DNA from: Clostridia bacterium
GTDB lineage: Bacteria > Bacillota > Clostridia > Oscillospirales > CAG-382
Reading direction: 5' to 3'
NCBI GenBank assembly: GCA_017560285.1
Contig: JAFYOG010000129.1
Location: 1-14,013 of the forward strand
Length of the DNA stretch: 14,013 nt
Shown: positions 5,180 through 11,448 of the stretch, in pieces
How the letters are laid out: the number at the start of each line of letters is the position of its first letter
Numbering within the stretch: the stretch's first letter is position 1
Position numbers and translations under genes: made by a program
Notes under the pieces: generated by a model
What the model was told of the DNA's origin: nothing
The model's database searches: none
The model's input: only the letters and a program-made list of their open reading frames with translations

Positions 5180-7600
5180 TTATATCTTTTCGTCGGTGTC
5201 CGCGTCTCGGATCCTGCGCTGGTAGCCGCGCTGCGAACCGTACAATTTTTCCGCGTGCCTTGTGCTGGTCAGTGGCTGCCAGTCCGGAAAATCGGCCATT
5301 AGCTTTGCAATCTTTCGGGCCCGGTATCGGTAGTCCTTGTCGGCCATATTCGCGCCCATTCTCTCGCAAAGAAACTCAGCAATACAAAAACGCTCTCGCT
5401 GTTCTGTTCCCTCAGCGTCCAGCGGGTCGCCCGCGTTGAGGTAGGCGCGGCGGCGTTGTAAATCCCAGGTTACCCAATCTACCGGCAGCTTCATATACAG
5501 AAACTGGCGCAGTAGCGGTTTTGTGGGGTCGTCGCTTTCGTCGCTAAATTCCTGCTGGGTATTTCGCAGCGCGTCTGCCTGCTCTTTATCCAGGTACAGT
5601 TTTTCGCCGGCCTTGTAGTAGTGTACCGCTTCGGCCCAAAGTTGATCACGCCAGGTTTCCAGACGTACCAGACGATCTGCCAGCGGTTCGCCTGCGCAAA
5701 GCTCCGGCATAATCTGTATTACCCAGAAGCGGCGGTTACCGGTGTCGCCTTTTAGAAATTTATCTTCGTTGGTCGTTCCGCAAAAAACACACTGTCGCGG
5801 GTACGGCGTTACGCGTCGATCGTACGCGGCCCTATAGCTGTCTGCCTGGTTAGATAGGAAATTTTTAACGGCTGCTACCTCGCTGCGCTTTATGCTGTTA
5901 AGCTCGGCCAGCTCAATAATCCATTTACCGCGCAGGCTTTCGCGTCCCTCTTTGCCCTCGATCGTTGTAATACTGTCGTCGAACCAGGGGCCGCCCATTA
6001 TTCTAAACAGACTGGATTTGCCCGTTTCTTCGGGTCCGGTCAGCGTTAGGCAGGTGTCGTACTTTATACCTGGTTCGTAGATCCTGGCCACTGCTGCTAC
6101 AAAGTGTTTGCGCGTGATCGCCCTATTTAGGGGCGTATCTTTGGCGCCCAGCAGCGAAATAATAACTTTATCCAGGCGGGCGCGTCCGTCCCATTGTAGG
6201 GCCTGCAAGTAGTCGCGTACGGGGTGCTGCTTATTCTTCAGCGCTACGATCGTAAACGCGTCGGCCAGCTTGTCTTTGCCGGATAGCTGGTAATGTTCTT
6301 CCAGGTAGCCGCGTAGGTTGGCGTCGTCGGCGTCTACCCACTGGCCCGGCTGTTTGCGCCAGGGTAGCTGCCCGGCTTCGATATATTGCGACAATTCGTT
6401 TACCCAGAAGCGGCCACGTAACGCGGGGTCGTTCTCCAGGATCAAACGGAAATTTAATACGGTCGGCTTTAACTCGTTTTTCTTGCCAAACTCTAAACCC
6501 GTTTTCCACTGTTGCGCGTCGGTTAGATCTACTTCTGTAAAATCTTCGCCCGCGCTTTGCAGCAGCGCTACTTTTACCCTGCCGTCGGCAGCTGCAAAAT
6601 CCCTCATAGCCTTGTACGACGGTAGGCGTGTAACGTCGTCTGCCTTGCTTCCTATATCCAGGCTGCCGTACTTGTGTATACGTACCAGGTCGAAAGCGTT
6701 GCACAGCTTACCGCCTGCCGGGTCTGTGCAGTGGTGGCTATAGGCAAACAGCCCGTCGTAGCATACTACGCCGTTGGTGCTTTCGCCCAGCTTGTAGCTG
6801 TAGCGTCCCTTTGTGCCAGGCTTGTATACGTCGTCTAAAAACGTTTCTATAGCGTCCTCGATACTGTAGGCCCTACAAAACGCGCCTATAATCTTGCCGT
6901 CGCCCTCGAATTTTTCGCGCGGGTCGCCTGCTTTCTTAATTTCTCGGCGTGCTACTGTGTCGCCCTCGCGTATGCTGCGCGGCCAGCTGGCCACGTCGTG
7001 CCAGTCGTCGTACTGGTTTAATACTTCGTCCGGATCTAACAGCTTACCGTCTTTGTGGTTGCAGTAAAACTCGGCGTCGCTGGACGTGCTGGGCCAGTAC
7101 ATTAAACGGGCTGTCTCGTAGGTCGTGTCGTCGAATTGATTTATACCTATTTCCCCGGCGATCTTGCGCGCGATCGGTTCGTATTCATTCGGGGCCATAT
7201 CTCGGCTGGTCGGTATGATCAGTCGCAGGCGCGGTTTTTCCGGTGTATGTGAGTGCGACGAATAAACCAGCGCCGTATACTCCAGGCTTGTATCTATTTC
7301 GTCCCACAGATCCGCTGCCGGTATTGTTACAAAATCCAGATCCAGCGTTAGCATAGATCGCGATATTACGTTTTCTTTCTTTCGTCTCTCGCCGTTTAAG
7401 GATCCGGCCACAAACCCGCCTACGTCCTTTATCGCGCCCTGGGCGTCCTTGCTCATACTTACGTACTGCGCTGCTGTTTCTTGCGTGCGTTGTGTCTCCG
7501 TGCAGCGTTGCACAAATTCGGCCCAGGTATAGTTAGCGCGTTTCCATTTCTTGCTCTCTCGGCTTTTGCCTACTGAGACTACAAAATTACGCTCTTTCAT
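5180..7600 (-). CDS. Primase-helicase: AEP/RepB-like N-terminus and VapE (virulence-associated E) ATPase
   Basis: An 806-aa replication protein. Residues about 80-180 carry primase-type motifs: LTLDLDF with metal-binding D87/D89, SSHSHTPEKPRLRLIIP (114-130), and FDDTTYETARLMYWP (156-170). The C-terminal half is a VapE-type superfamily 3-like ATPase: Walker A GPEETGKS (522-529), Walker B KWIIELAEL (559-567), and the family signature CGTTNEDKFLKGDTGNRRFW (607-626). Such proteins unwind and prime DNA at a cognate origin and are common in phage satellites and prophages. It follows the helix-turn-helix gene by 9 nt, giving a regulator-replicase pair, and iterons start 8 nt after its stop. The long frames in other phases here are shadows of this gene. 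All key motifs look intact, so autonomous replication of the circle is plausible. Confidence 0.92.
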   Translation of the reverse strand: MKERNFVVSVGKSRESKKWKRANYTWAEFVQRCTETQRTQETAAQYVSMSKDAQGAIKDVGGFVAGSLNGERRKKENVISRSMLTLDLDFVTIPAADLWDEIDTSLEYTALVYSSHSHTPEKPRLRLIIPTSRDMAPNEYEPIARKIAGEIGINQFDDTTYETARLMYWPSTSSDAEFYCNHKDGKLLDPDEVLNQYDDWHDVASWPRSIREGDTVARREIKKAGDPREKFEGDGKIIGAFCRAYSIEDAIETFLDDVYKPGTKGRYSYKLGESTNGVVCYDGLFAYSHHCTDPAGGKLCNAFDLVRIHKYGSLDIGSKADDVTRLPSYKAMRDFAAADGRVKVALLQSAGEDFTEVDLTDAQQWKTGLEFGKKNELKPTVLNFRLILENDPALRGRFWVNELSQYIEAGQLPWRKQPGQWVDADDANLRGYLEEHYQLSGKDKLADAFTIVALKNKQHPVRDYLQALQWDGRARLDKVIISLLGAKDTPLNRAITRKHFVAAVARIYEPGIKYDTCLTLTGPEETGKSSLFRIMGGPWFDDSITTIEGKEGRESLRGKWIIELAELNSIKRSEVAAVKNFLSNQADSYRAAYDRRVTPYPRQCVFCGTTNEDKFLKGDTGNRRFWVIQIMPELCAGEPLADRLVRLETWRDQLWAEAVHYYKAGEKLYLDKEQADALRNTQQEFSDESDDPTKPLLRQFLYMKLPVDWVTWDLQRRRAYLNAGDPLDAEGTEQRERFCIAEFLCERMGANMADKDYRYRARKIAKLMADFPDWQPLTSTRHAEKLYGSQRGYQRRIRDADTDEKI

Positions 7601-7609
7601 ACGGTCCGG

Positions 7610-7837
7610 TTATTTGCTTAGTACGTGTACGACGGCCTGGCGCTGTGTCTCCTCAACAGTCGCGATACGGTTACTTTGTAATATCTGGGCTAATTCGTCG
7701 CGCTTGAAATAGCAGCGATTACCAAACGGTTTGTAATAGGGTATTTTCTTCTGCATAGTGAGTTTGTACAGATACCCCACGGTAAGGCCTAAAAACGCGG
7801 CAGCCTCTTGTGTTGTAAGCATTTCATTTGCTCCCAT
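7610..7837 (-). CDS. AlpA/Xis-type helix-turn-helix protein (75 aa)
   Basis: The protein contains a MerR-like HTH_17 (excisionase/AlpA) domain: MLTTQEAAAFLGLTVGYLYK followed by KKIPYYKPFGNRCYFKRDEL, nearly the whole length. Members of this family bind DNA as excisionases or as activators of satellite and prophage excision and replication. I chose the ATG at 7837 (MGANEMLTTQ) because the domain begins there. An upstream in-frame ATG at 7900 would add 21 residues that do not fit the family and would leave no leader next to the promoter-like element at 7901-7922. It is 9 nt upstream of the primase-VapE gene, so the two are surely co-transcribed. Its position matches that of AlpA-like regulators in Gram-negative PICIs. 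Confidence 0.85.
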   Translation of the reverse strand: MGANEMLTTQEAAAFLGLTVGYLYKLTMQKKIPYYKPFGNRCYFKRDELAQILQSNRIATVEETQRQAVVHVLSK

Positions 7838-7900
7838 AGCTGTAACTTTTAGTGGTTCGACAAAATCCGCTTCGCGCGGGCTCTTGCATATCAAAAGCAC

Positions 7901-7922
7901 AGCAAAGGAATATAAAAGAAAA
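7901..7922 (-). promoter_or_regulatory. Promoter-like element, copy A of a 22-bp repeat (see 10814)
   Basis: The 22 bases beginning AGCAAAGGAATATAAAAG match 10814-10835 at 21 of 22 positions. On the minus strand both read as a T-rich run leading into TTCCTTTGCT, which resembles the Bacteroides -7 box TAnnTTTG with one mismatch. Copy A precedes the HTH/primase genes and copy B the integrase gene. A clear -33 TTTG was not found, so a regulator site is an alternative to a core promoter. Confidence 0.5.
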
Positions 7923-7938
7923 ACAGATTATAGCACCC

Positions 7939-7987
7939 ATAAATAGCTATAATTCAACACTATAAATAACTATAATATCTATAAATA
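7939..7987. promoter_or_regulatory. A/T-rich direct repeats, operator candidate
   Basis: ATAAATAGCTATAAT (7939-7953) and ATAAATAACTATAAT (7962-7976) are 15-mers with one mismatch, 23 bp apart; ATAAATA recurs at 7981-7987. The array lies upstream of the HTH/primase genes, where a repressor or the HTH protein could act. It is the most structured part of the gene-free stretch 7838-8211; the rest (7988-8149) shows no gene and no clear signal to me. Confidence 0.45.
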
Positions 7988-8149
7988 TTCTACGCTTATA
8001 CGTACTGCATACTGGGGCAGTTTGTCTATTATTTAGATAGCTGCGCAGTAGGGCAAAATAAGCCCGTACGGCCGTCGTTTGTTGCGCGCAGGGGTTTTAT
8101 CGTTTCGGCGCTCAAAATTGAAAATAGGCCGGTTTCTGGCGCTGCTGGG

Positions 8150-8190
8150 TATAATAAAAGAATACCCCGGCACTGTATAGCGTCGGGGTA
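8150..8190 (-). terminator. Intrinsic terminator after the integrase operon
   Basis: TACCCCG (8163-8169) and CGGGGTA (8184-8190) form a 7-bp stem, extended by three further pairs after one mismatch, with a loop of about 6 nt. On the minus strand the stem is followed by a T-rich tail (TTCTTTTATTAT). It lies about 20 nt past the stop of the 143-aa gene and separates it from the HTH/primase genes. Confidence 0.75.
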
Positions 8191-8211
8191 CTGTTTCCGT
8201 TATGGTGTAGC

Positions 8212-8643
8212 CTATTTTGCGGCCTCGTCTTTTAGCTGTCCTACCAGGGCTAAAAGCGTTTCTATCTGTCTATCCTTAGCGGCCAAAAGCTCGCGTACAA
8301 ATTCGCTGCTTAATCCTACTGTCTGCTGGCCTATTACTGTGGCACGTTCGCCGGTTACTTCTGTCGCTCCAGTAATACCGGCTGGGACTTCTGGCAGATC
8401 TTCTGCGCCCGCGTTAATATATTCGTCCTCTACGCCGTTAAGCTCGCGGAAATAGGCTAAAATAGCCTGGGCCTTACCGTTTCCACCTTTGGCAAAAAGA
8501 CGCTCGAAAAAGTCGGCCAGCGCGTCGTAGTTTTCTTCGTCGTTATATAGCCACTCAGTTACTAACTTCTTGCGATCTGCAAAGTTTTCTAATCCCTGGA
8601 TCTCGGCCAAATACTTTTGGCTCTCGTTGTTCTTTGTTCTCAT
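8212..8643 (-). CDS. Uncharacterised protein with C-terminal coiled coil (143 aa)
   Basis: No family is recognised. The N-terminal 75 residues are helical and acidic (NFADRKKLVTEWLYNDEENY; DALADFFERLFAKGGNGKAQ), a Gly/Thr-rich linker follows (about residues 80-110), and the C-terminus (FVRELLAAKDRQIETLLALV) is a short heptad-like coiled coil of the kind that ends many phage regulators. There is no signal peptide or membrane segment. It is the last gene of the integrase unit: int, 254-aa gene, this gene, terminator. The 57-nt gap before it holds an exact TTTGTTAC element at 8677-8684 and a near copy overlapping its ATG (8642-8649), so it may share a regulator with the integrase region. A role in control of lysogeny or excision is only a guess from position. 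Confidence 0.72.
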   Translation of the reverse strand: MRTKNNESQKYLAEIQGLENFADRKKLVTEWLYNDEENYDALADFFERLFAKGGNGKAQAILAYFRELNGVEDEYINAGAEDLPEVPAGITGATEVTGERATVIGQQTVGLSSEFVRELLAAKDRQIETLLALVGQLKDEAAK

Positions 8644-8700
8644 TGTTACTACTTTTTAATGGTTTAATATATTCGGTTTGTTACAGTCTTAAATTATGAT

Positions 8701-9465
8701 TTACTTTTTACCCAGCAGCTCTTTACCGCGCTTTGTCTGGGCCAGCTGGTCGCAGCTTCTGGCCGCTGCCGCCAGTGCTTTATCTATATCGGCCGTATAT
8801 TCCTTGCCGTTTTTATGGAGCTGGAAAAACGATTGCGATAAATTAGGCACGCCCCAGAAATCGGCAAACACTTTCGCCCAGTGATCCACGCCCAGCAGCT
8901 GGTTAAGCGTTCCCGCCATATACGCGCAAATTACATTTTTTGCAGCGCTGGCCGTCGGCTTGTATTCGCTATCCAAATATCCAGCTGTTACCAGGCTGTC
9001 GAAAGCGGCGCGCGCTCCTGGTGTATCCTTAATACCTGCTGGCAGTCCTGGACGTGCAGCGCTGGTACATTTTGTTACTCGGTTTGTTACTCGGCTTTGC
9101 TCATTTGTTACCTGGTTCTGTCCCGGCGTGCTCTGCGGCGGCTGCTGGTTCTCCAGTTCCGCCAGGATCTCCGGGCAGTATGTTAATGTCAGGCAGCGTA
9201 CAGCTGTCTCAGCCATAGCCAGGGCGTCTATAATATCTGGGGTGCCTATTCTGTTTATATAGCTTTTGATCGTAGCCCAGGCGTTGCGAAATTCTGGCGC
9301 CCACAGCTGGGCCGGCAAACTCTTTATATACGCTTCAAATTCTAACGGATCCACGTATTTACGGTCGCTACTATCTATTAGCGCAGGGTCGTAGCCCTGG
9401 GGCTCAAATAGGCCGGCTACAGCTCCGCTTACAGTCTCTAAATAAAATCTATCTACGTTATCCAT
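8701..9465 (-). CDS. Uncharacterised accessory protein (254 aa), RteC-like C-terminus possible
   Basis: I cannot name the family. Residues 1-115 are helical (LEFEAYIKSLPAQLWAPEFR; GTPDIIDALAMAETAVRCLT). A polar linker at about 116-140 has a repeated Val-Thr-Asn/Lys unit (NQVTNEQSRVTNRVTK). The C-terminal part (FDSLVTAGYLDSEYKPTASA; DHWAKVFADFWGVPN; LHKNGKEYTADIDKAL) recalls a small domain at the end of RteC-like and other Bacteroides mobile-element proteins, by general resemblance only. It follows the integrase by 47 nt in the same orientation. The DNA for the linker contains three TTTGTTAC octamers identical to those in the integrase upstream region, so this part may serve as a DNA site as well as coding. 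A regulatory or excision-linked role is inferred, not shown. Confidence 0.75.
   Translation of the reverse strand: MDNVDRFYLETVSGAVAGLFEPQGYDPALIDSSDRKYVDPLEFEAYIKSLPAQLWAPEFRNAWATIKSYINRIGTPDIIDALAMAETAVRCLTLTYCPEILAELENQQPPQSTPGQNQVTNEQSRVTNRVTKCTSAARPGLPAGIKDTPGARAAFDSLVTAGYLDSEYKPTASAAKNVICAYMAGTLNQLLGVDHWAKVFADFWGVPNLSQSFFQLHKNGKEYTADIDKALAAAARSCDQLAQTKRGKELLGKK
9071..9111. repeat. Three TTTGTTAC octamers inside a coding region
   Basis: TTTGTTAC occurs at 9071-9078, 9083-9090 and 9104-9111, spaced 12 and 21 bp, within the 254-aa gene (encoding its VTN repeats). The same octamer occurs seven times upstream of the integrase and once at 8677-8684. Either the peptide repeat produced it by chance, or it is an intragenic binding site for the protein that binds the upstream copies. 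Confidence 0.55.
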
Positions 9466-9512
9466 ATTCTACTAATACGGTTAAGTTCTACAATACTAAA
9501 AACGGATCCTGG

Positions 9513-10694
9513 CTAAAATACGCTGTCGAACAAATCTACGGCTTCGTTTTTCTTTTCGTTTACGATCTTCGCGTATACCTGGGTAATACTTATATTCGTG
9601 TGGCCTAACAGCTTCGACGTGGTGTATAGATCTGCGCCCAGGGTTAGCGACGTTGTGGCGAATGTGTGGCGCGCTACGTGAAACGTTACCGGCTTAGTAA
9701 TGCCCGCAGCTTCGGCCCACCTCTTTAGATACTTATTTACTACACAGTTTAGGCGTATATCGTTGTTAAATATAGGCGCGTTCATACTGTCGCCCTTTTT
9801 ACGCTCTGGAAGAAACGATAACGCCTGCTGGCCCAGTGGCAAATATAGCGGCTCTTTCGTTTTTTGCATAACGATATTTGCATAAAAGCGGCCGTTATTT
9901 TCTTCGATATTCGCCCAGGTTAGCTGCTTTACGTCGCTAAAGCGCAAACCGCAGAAGCACGAAAATAGAAACGCCCTTTTTATATGATCCTTTTCGGCCG
10001 GCGTCTCGATCAGCTTTTTAACTTCGTCGATTGTTAGGAATGTACGCGTACTTTCTGGACGGTGTGTTTTTTCTGTCTTGTCGATTTTCTTAATAGGGTT
10101 TACGCCTATAATTTCTTCGCGTACGGCAGCGTTTAATACAGCGGTCAGCAGCTCAAAGCGGGCGTTAATAGTAAATGCACTTAGCGGCTTACCTGGGCGC
10201 TCTTTGCCGGTCTTTGGATCCGGTTTTAGCTCTACGCGGTAATTACGTAGGTACTCGATAAATCCCAGGCAGTAATCCTTATCTACGTTACGCATCGGTA
10301 TACGGTCGCCGTATTCTTCCAGATTGTTAATTAGCGCCTGCATATTGCTAACAGTGCCAGCCGTAAATTTTTTACGCCTTTGCTCTTTGCAGATCTGTAA
10401 CCAGTCGTGTAGTAGGATTTTCGATTTTGTGGGGTCTACCTTGATACCGGCCGTATTATTGCTAAGCTCGATAATACGCTGCGATTTGATCGCGTTTGCC
10501 GCGGCCATTACTTGCTCATTCTGTATTTTCGCTACTGGGGATTTTTCGGGCACCAGATACAGTTTAAGAAATTCGTAACTGCGTTTGCCCTCGCGGTATA
10601 TATCCAGATAGATAGATTTGTTTCCGTTGCTCAATTCCTTGAAACGGATACGTACGGGCTCTTTGGCCCTTGTTTGCTTCTTGGGTCTTGCCAT
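9513..10694 (-). CDS. int: Tyrosine recombinase / phage integrase (393 aa)
   Basis: A full-length site-specific recombinase of the Bacteroidetes type that would insert and excise the element. The N-terminal arm-binding domain (FKELSNGNKSIYLDIYREGK) is followed by a SAM-like core-binding domain (about 90-200) and the catalytic domain. The catalytic set is complete: R251 (CFCGLRFSDV), K278/K280 (MQKTKEPLYLPL), H339 and R342 (TFHVARHTFAT), H365 (KLLGHTNISI) and nucleophile Y374 (ITQVYAKI). The start ATG at 10694 has an A/T leader without a Shine-Dalgarno site. Upstream lies a 446-bp gene-free region packed with GTAACAAA repeats and hairpins, the expected place for attP. The next two genes run in the same direction and probably share its transcript. 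Confidence 0.95.
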   Translation of the reverse strand: MARPKKQTRAKEPVRIRFKELSNGNKSIYLDIYREGKRSYEFLKLYLVPEKSPVAKIQNEQVMAAANAIKSQRIIELSNNTAGIKVDPTKSKILLHDWLQICKEQRRKKFTAGTVSNMQALINNLEEYGDRIPMRNVDKDYCLGFIEYLRNYRVELKPDPKTGKERPGKPLSAFTINARFELLTAVLNAAVREEIIGVNPIKKIDKTEKTHRPESTRTFLTIDEVKKLIETPAEKDHIKRAFLFSCFCGLRFSDVKQLTWANIEENNGRFYANIVMQKTKEPLYLPLGQQALSFLPERKKGDSMNAPIFNNDIRLNCVVNKYLKRWAEAAGITKPVTFHVARHTFATTSLTLGADLYTTSKLLGHTNISITQVYAKIVNEKKNEAVDLFDSVF

Positions 10695-10727
10695 TTTATT
10701 ACTACTATTAAAGGTTTGTTACGTCGG

Positions 10728-10760
10728 CAAAGGTATAAAATGTATTTGTTACTTCCAAGC
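10728..10760 (-). promoter_or_regulatory. Candidate integrase promoter
   Basis: On the minus strand TACCTTTG (10735-10728) fits the Bacteroides -7 box TAnnTTTG exactly, and about 20 nt upstream CTTGG (10759-10755) is a partial match to the -33 TTTG box. Transcription would start near 10720, leaving a short leader to the integrase ATG at 10694. The TTTGTTAC repeats at 10715 and 10745 overlap or flank it, which would allow self-control by integrase. Confidence 0.45.
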
Positions 10761-10813
10761 ATTTACGCCACAAAGTAACAAACCAGTAACAAAAAAATAG
10801 CATTTACAGCAAT

Positions 10814-10835
10814 AGCAAAGGAAGATAAAAGAAAA
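10814..10835 (-). promoter_or_regulatory. Promoter-like element, copy B of a 22-bp repeat (see 7901)
   Basis: Matches 7901-7922 at 21 of 22 bases (AGCAAAGGAAGATAAAAG and onward). It lies directly downstream, on the minus strand, of the hairpin at 10834-10863, about 120 nt before the integrase ATG. A related shorter form, ACAAAGGAAAATA, follows the next hairpin at about 10900-10912. Confidence 0.5.
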
Positions 10836-10863
10836 TACCACGCTTTTTTAACTGCGTGGTATT
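10834..10863 (-). terminator. Perfect hairpin with T-rich tail
   Basis: AATACCACGC (10834-10843) and GCGTGGTATT (10854-10863) form a perfect 10-bp stem with a 10-nt loop. On the minus strand it is followed by TTCTTTTAT, so it can act as an intrinsic terminator ahead of the integrase; an operator or recombination-related dyad is also possible. Confidence 0.6.
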
Positions 10864-10910
10864 CAAGATAATAGAAAGCATTTACCTAACAAAATAAAAC
10901 AAAGGAAAAT

Positions 10911-10950
10911 ACCGCCTATAATTGATAATCAATTATTGTTAAATAGCGGT
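10911..10950 (-). terminator. Nested palindrome, terminator or binding site
   Basis: The 19-bp odd palindrome ATAATTGATAATCAATTAT (10918-10936) is enclosed by ACCGC (10911-10915) and GCGGT (10946-10950). On the minus strand a T-rich stretch (ATTTTCCTTTGTTTTATTTTG) follows. It ends in the same GGTATTTTC as the hairpin at 10834-10863, so the two look like related units. The A/T-rich centre could also be a dimeric protein-binding site in attP. Confidence 0.5.
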
Positions 10951-11020
10951 TTAGTCTGTAATAATCAGTGTCTTACAAAGATTGTTACTGCTATTGGGTA
11001 ACAAATCAGCAACAAAAAAA

Positions 11021-11095
11021 AGAGAAAACCCGTAAACGCTTTTAGTAGTAACAAAGAGCTGTAACAAACCTTGTTTTACAAGCGTTCCGGGTTTT
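11021..11095 (-). terminator. Large stem-loop with T-tract ending the late transcript
   Basis: AAAACCCG (11025-11032) pairs with CGGGTTTT (11088-11095), and after a small internal loop AACGCTT (11035-11041) pairs with AAGCGTT (11080-11086). On the minus strand the stem is followed by TCTCTTTTTTTT. The loop contains two GTAACAAA copies and a small CTTG/CAAG hairpin. It is placed to end the tape measure-portal transcript before the integrase. Confidence 0.6.
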
Positions 11096-11100
11096 CGGTG

Positions 11101-11131
11101 CAAAGATAACGAATAAACCTATTTAGGCAAT
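11101..11131 (-). promoter_or_regulatory. Candidate Bacteroides-type promoter
   Basis: TATCTTTG on the minus strand (11108-11101) matches the -7 box TAnnTTTG exactly, and ATTG (11131-11128), 19 nt upstream, is a partial -33 box. It would read leftward into the GTAACAAA region toward the integrase, although a terminator-like stem follows at once, so any transcript may be short. Confidence 0.35.
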
Positions 11132-11140
11132 AGAAAACAG

Positions 11141-11434
11141 CTACAAATTTAGAGTAACGGCACTTTTGCCGCTTCTTTTCTCATATCCTCTACCTGGGTC
11201 GCAGCCTTTATACGTTTGTCGATCATCGCCGGCGGCGCTGCTGGCTTCTTCCCCAGGTACGGATCTAAGAAGCTGGCGTTTGTGGTTTTTATCCTTTGCG
11301 GCGTCTATCTCTCTGCGACGCATTGCGCGCGCTGCTGGTGTAAGCTCTCGGCTCTCTGTTTTTAGTCCTGGTTCGTTACCCATAGACGAAAAGCAAAGCA
11401 CCTCTGACGTCTCAGTTTTTGGTAAATTCTTCAT
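11141..11434 (-). CDS. Small late gene (97 aa as read), probably completed in the +1 frame ending at 11149
   Basis: The family is not recognised. As read, the first 54 residues look like normal protein (MKNLPKTETSEVLCFSSMGN; TPAARAMRRREIDAAKDKNH), but from about residue 57 the composition turns unnatural (SVPGEEASSAAGDDRQTYKG). The +1 frame over the same bases is open from just after codon 43 and reads as good protein: FLDPYLGKKPAAPPAMIDKR, then KAATQVEDMRKEAAKVPLL, ending at TAA 11151-11149. The two parts would join by a +1 shift between codons 44 and 58 (11305-11261). Within that span, CTT CTT AGA T at codons 55-57 allows a Leu tRNA to slip from CTT to TTA, as in the Ty1 CTT-AGG-C site. An indel or a decayed gene is the alternative. 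It lies 14 nt after the portal gene and is the last gene before the attP-like region. Confidence 0.6.
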   Translation of the reverse strand: MKNLPKTETSEVLCFSSMGNEPGLKTESRELTPAARAMRRREIDAAKDKNHKRQLLRSVPGEEASSAAGDDRQTYKGCDPGRGYEKRSGKSAVTLNL

Positions 11435-11448
11435 ATTTCCCTCACTTT

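Larger units (their letters stand above)
10695..11140. other. Candidate attP and regulatory region with GTAACAAA arm-type repeats
   Basis: This 446-bp gene-free stretch lies between the end of the late genes and the integrase start, the usual place of attP on a circular form. GTAACAAA/TTTGTTAC occurs exactly seven times: 10715, 10745, 10775, 10786, 10998, 11048, 11061. Two pairs form matching direct repeats with 11-bp period: GTAACAAAccaGTAACAAA (10775-10793) and GTAACAAAtcaGCAACAAA (10998-11016). A second motif, AGCATTTAC, occurs three times (10758, 10799, 10877). Such arrays suit integrase arm-type or Xis sites. The crossover core cannot be placed without the host site, and no tRNA fragment is visible. 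Three hairpins and three promoter-like sites are listed separately. Confidence 0.6.

Noticed and set aside
6231..6704. Minus-strand 157-codon frame, and similar frames at 5133-5369 and 6318-6743
   Set aside because: All lie within the primase-VapE gene in other phases and have biased, Arg/Gly- or Ser-rich products.
7610..7900. HTH gene starting at ATG 7900 (96 aa)
   Set aside because: The extra 21 residues do not fit the family, and the start would abut the promoter-like repeat; 7837 is the better start, though 7900 cannot be excluded.
10695..11140. tRNA gene or tRNA fragment marking the attachment core
   Set aside because: No acceptor-stem/T-loop sequence or cloverleaf was found on either strand, so the core site could not be located.
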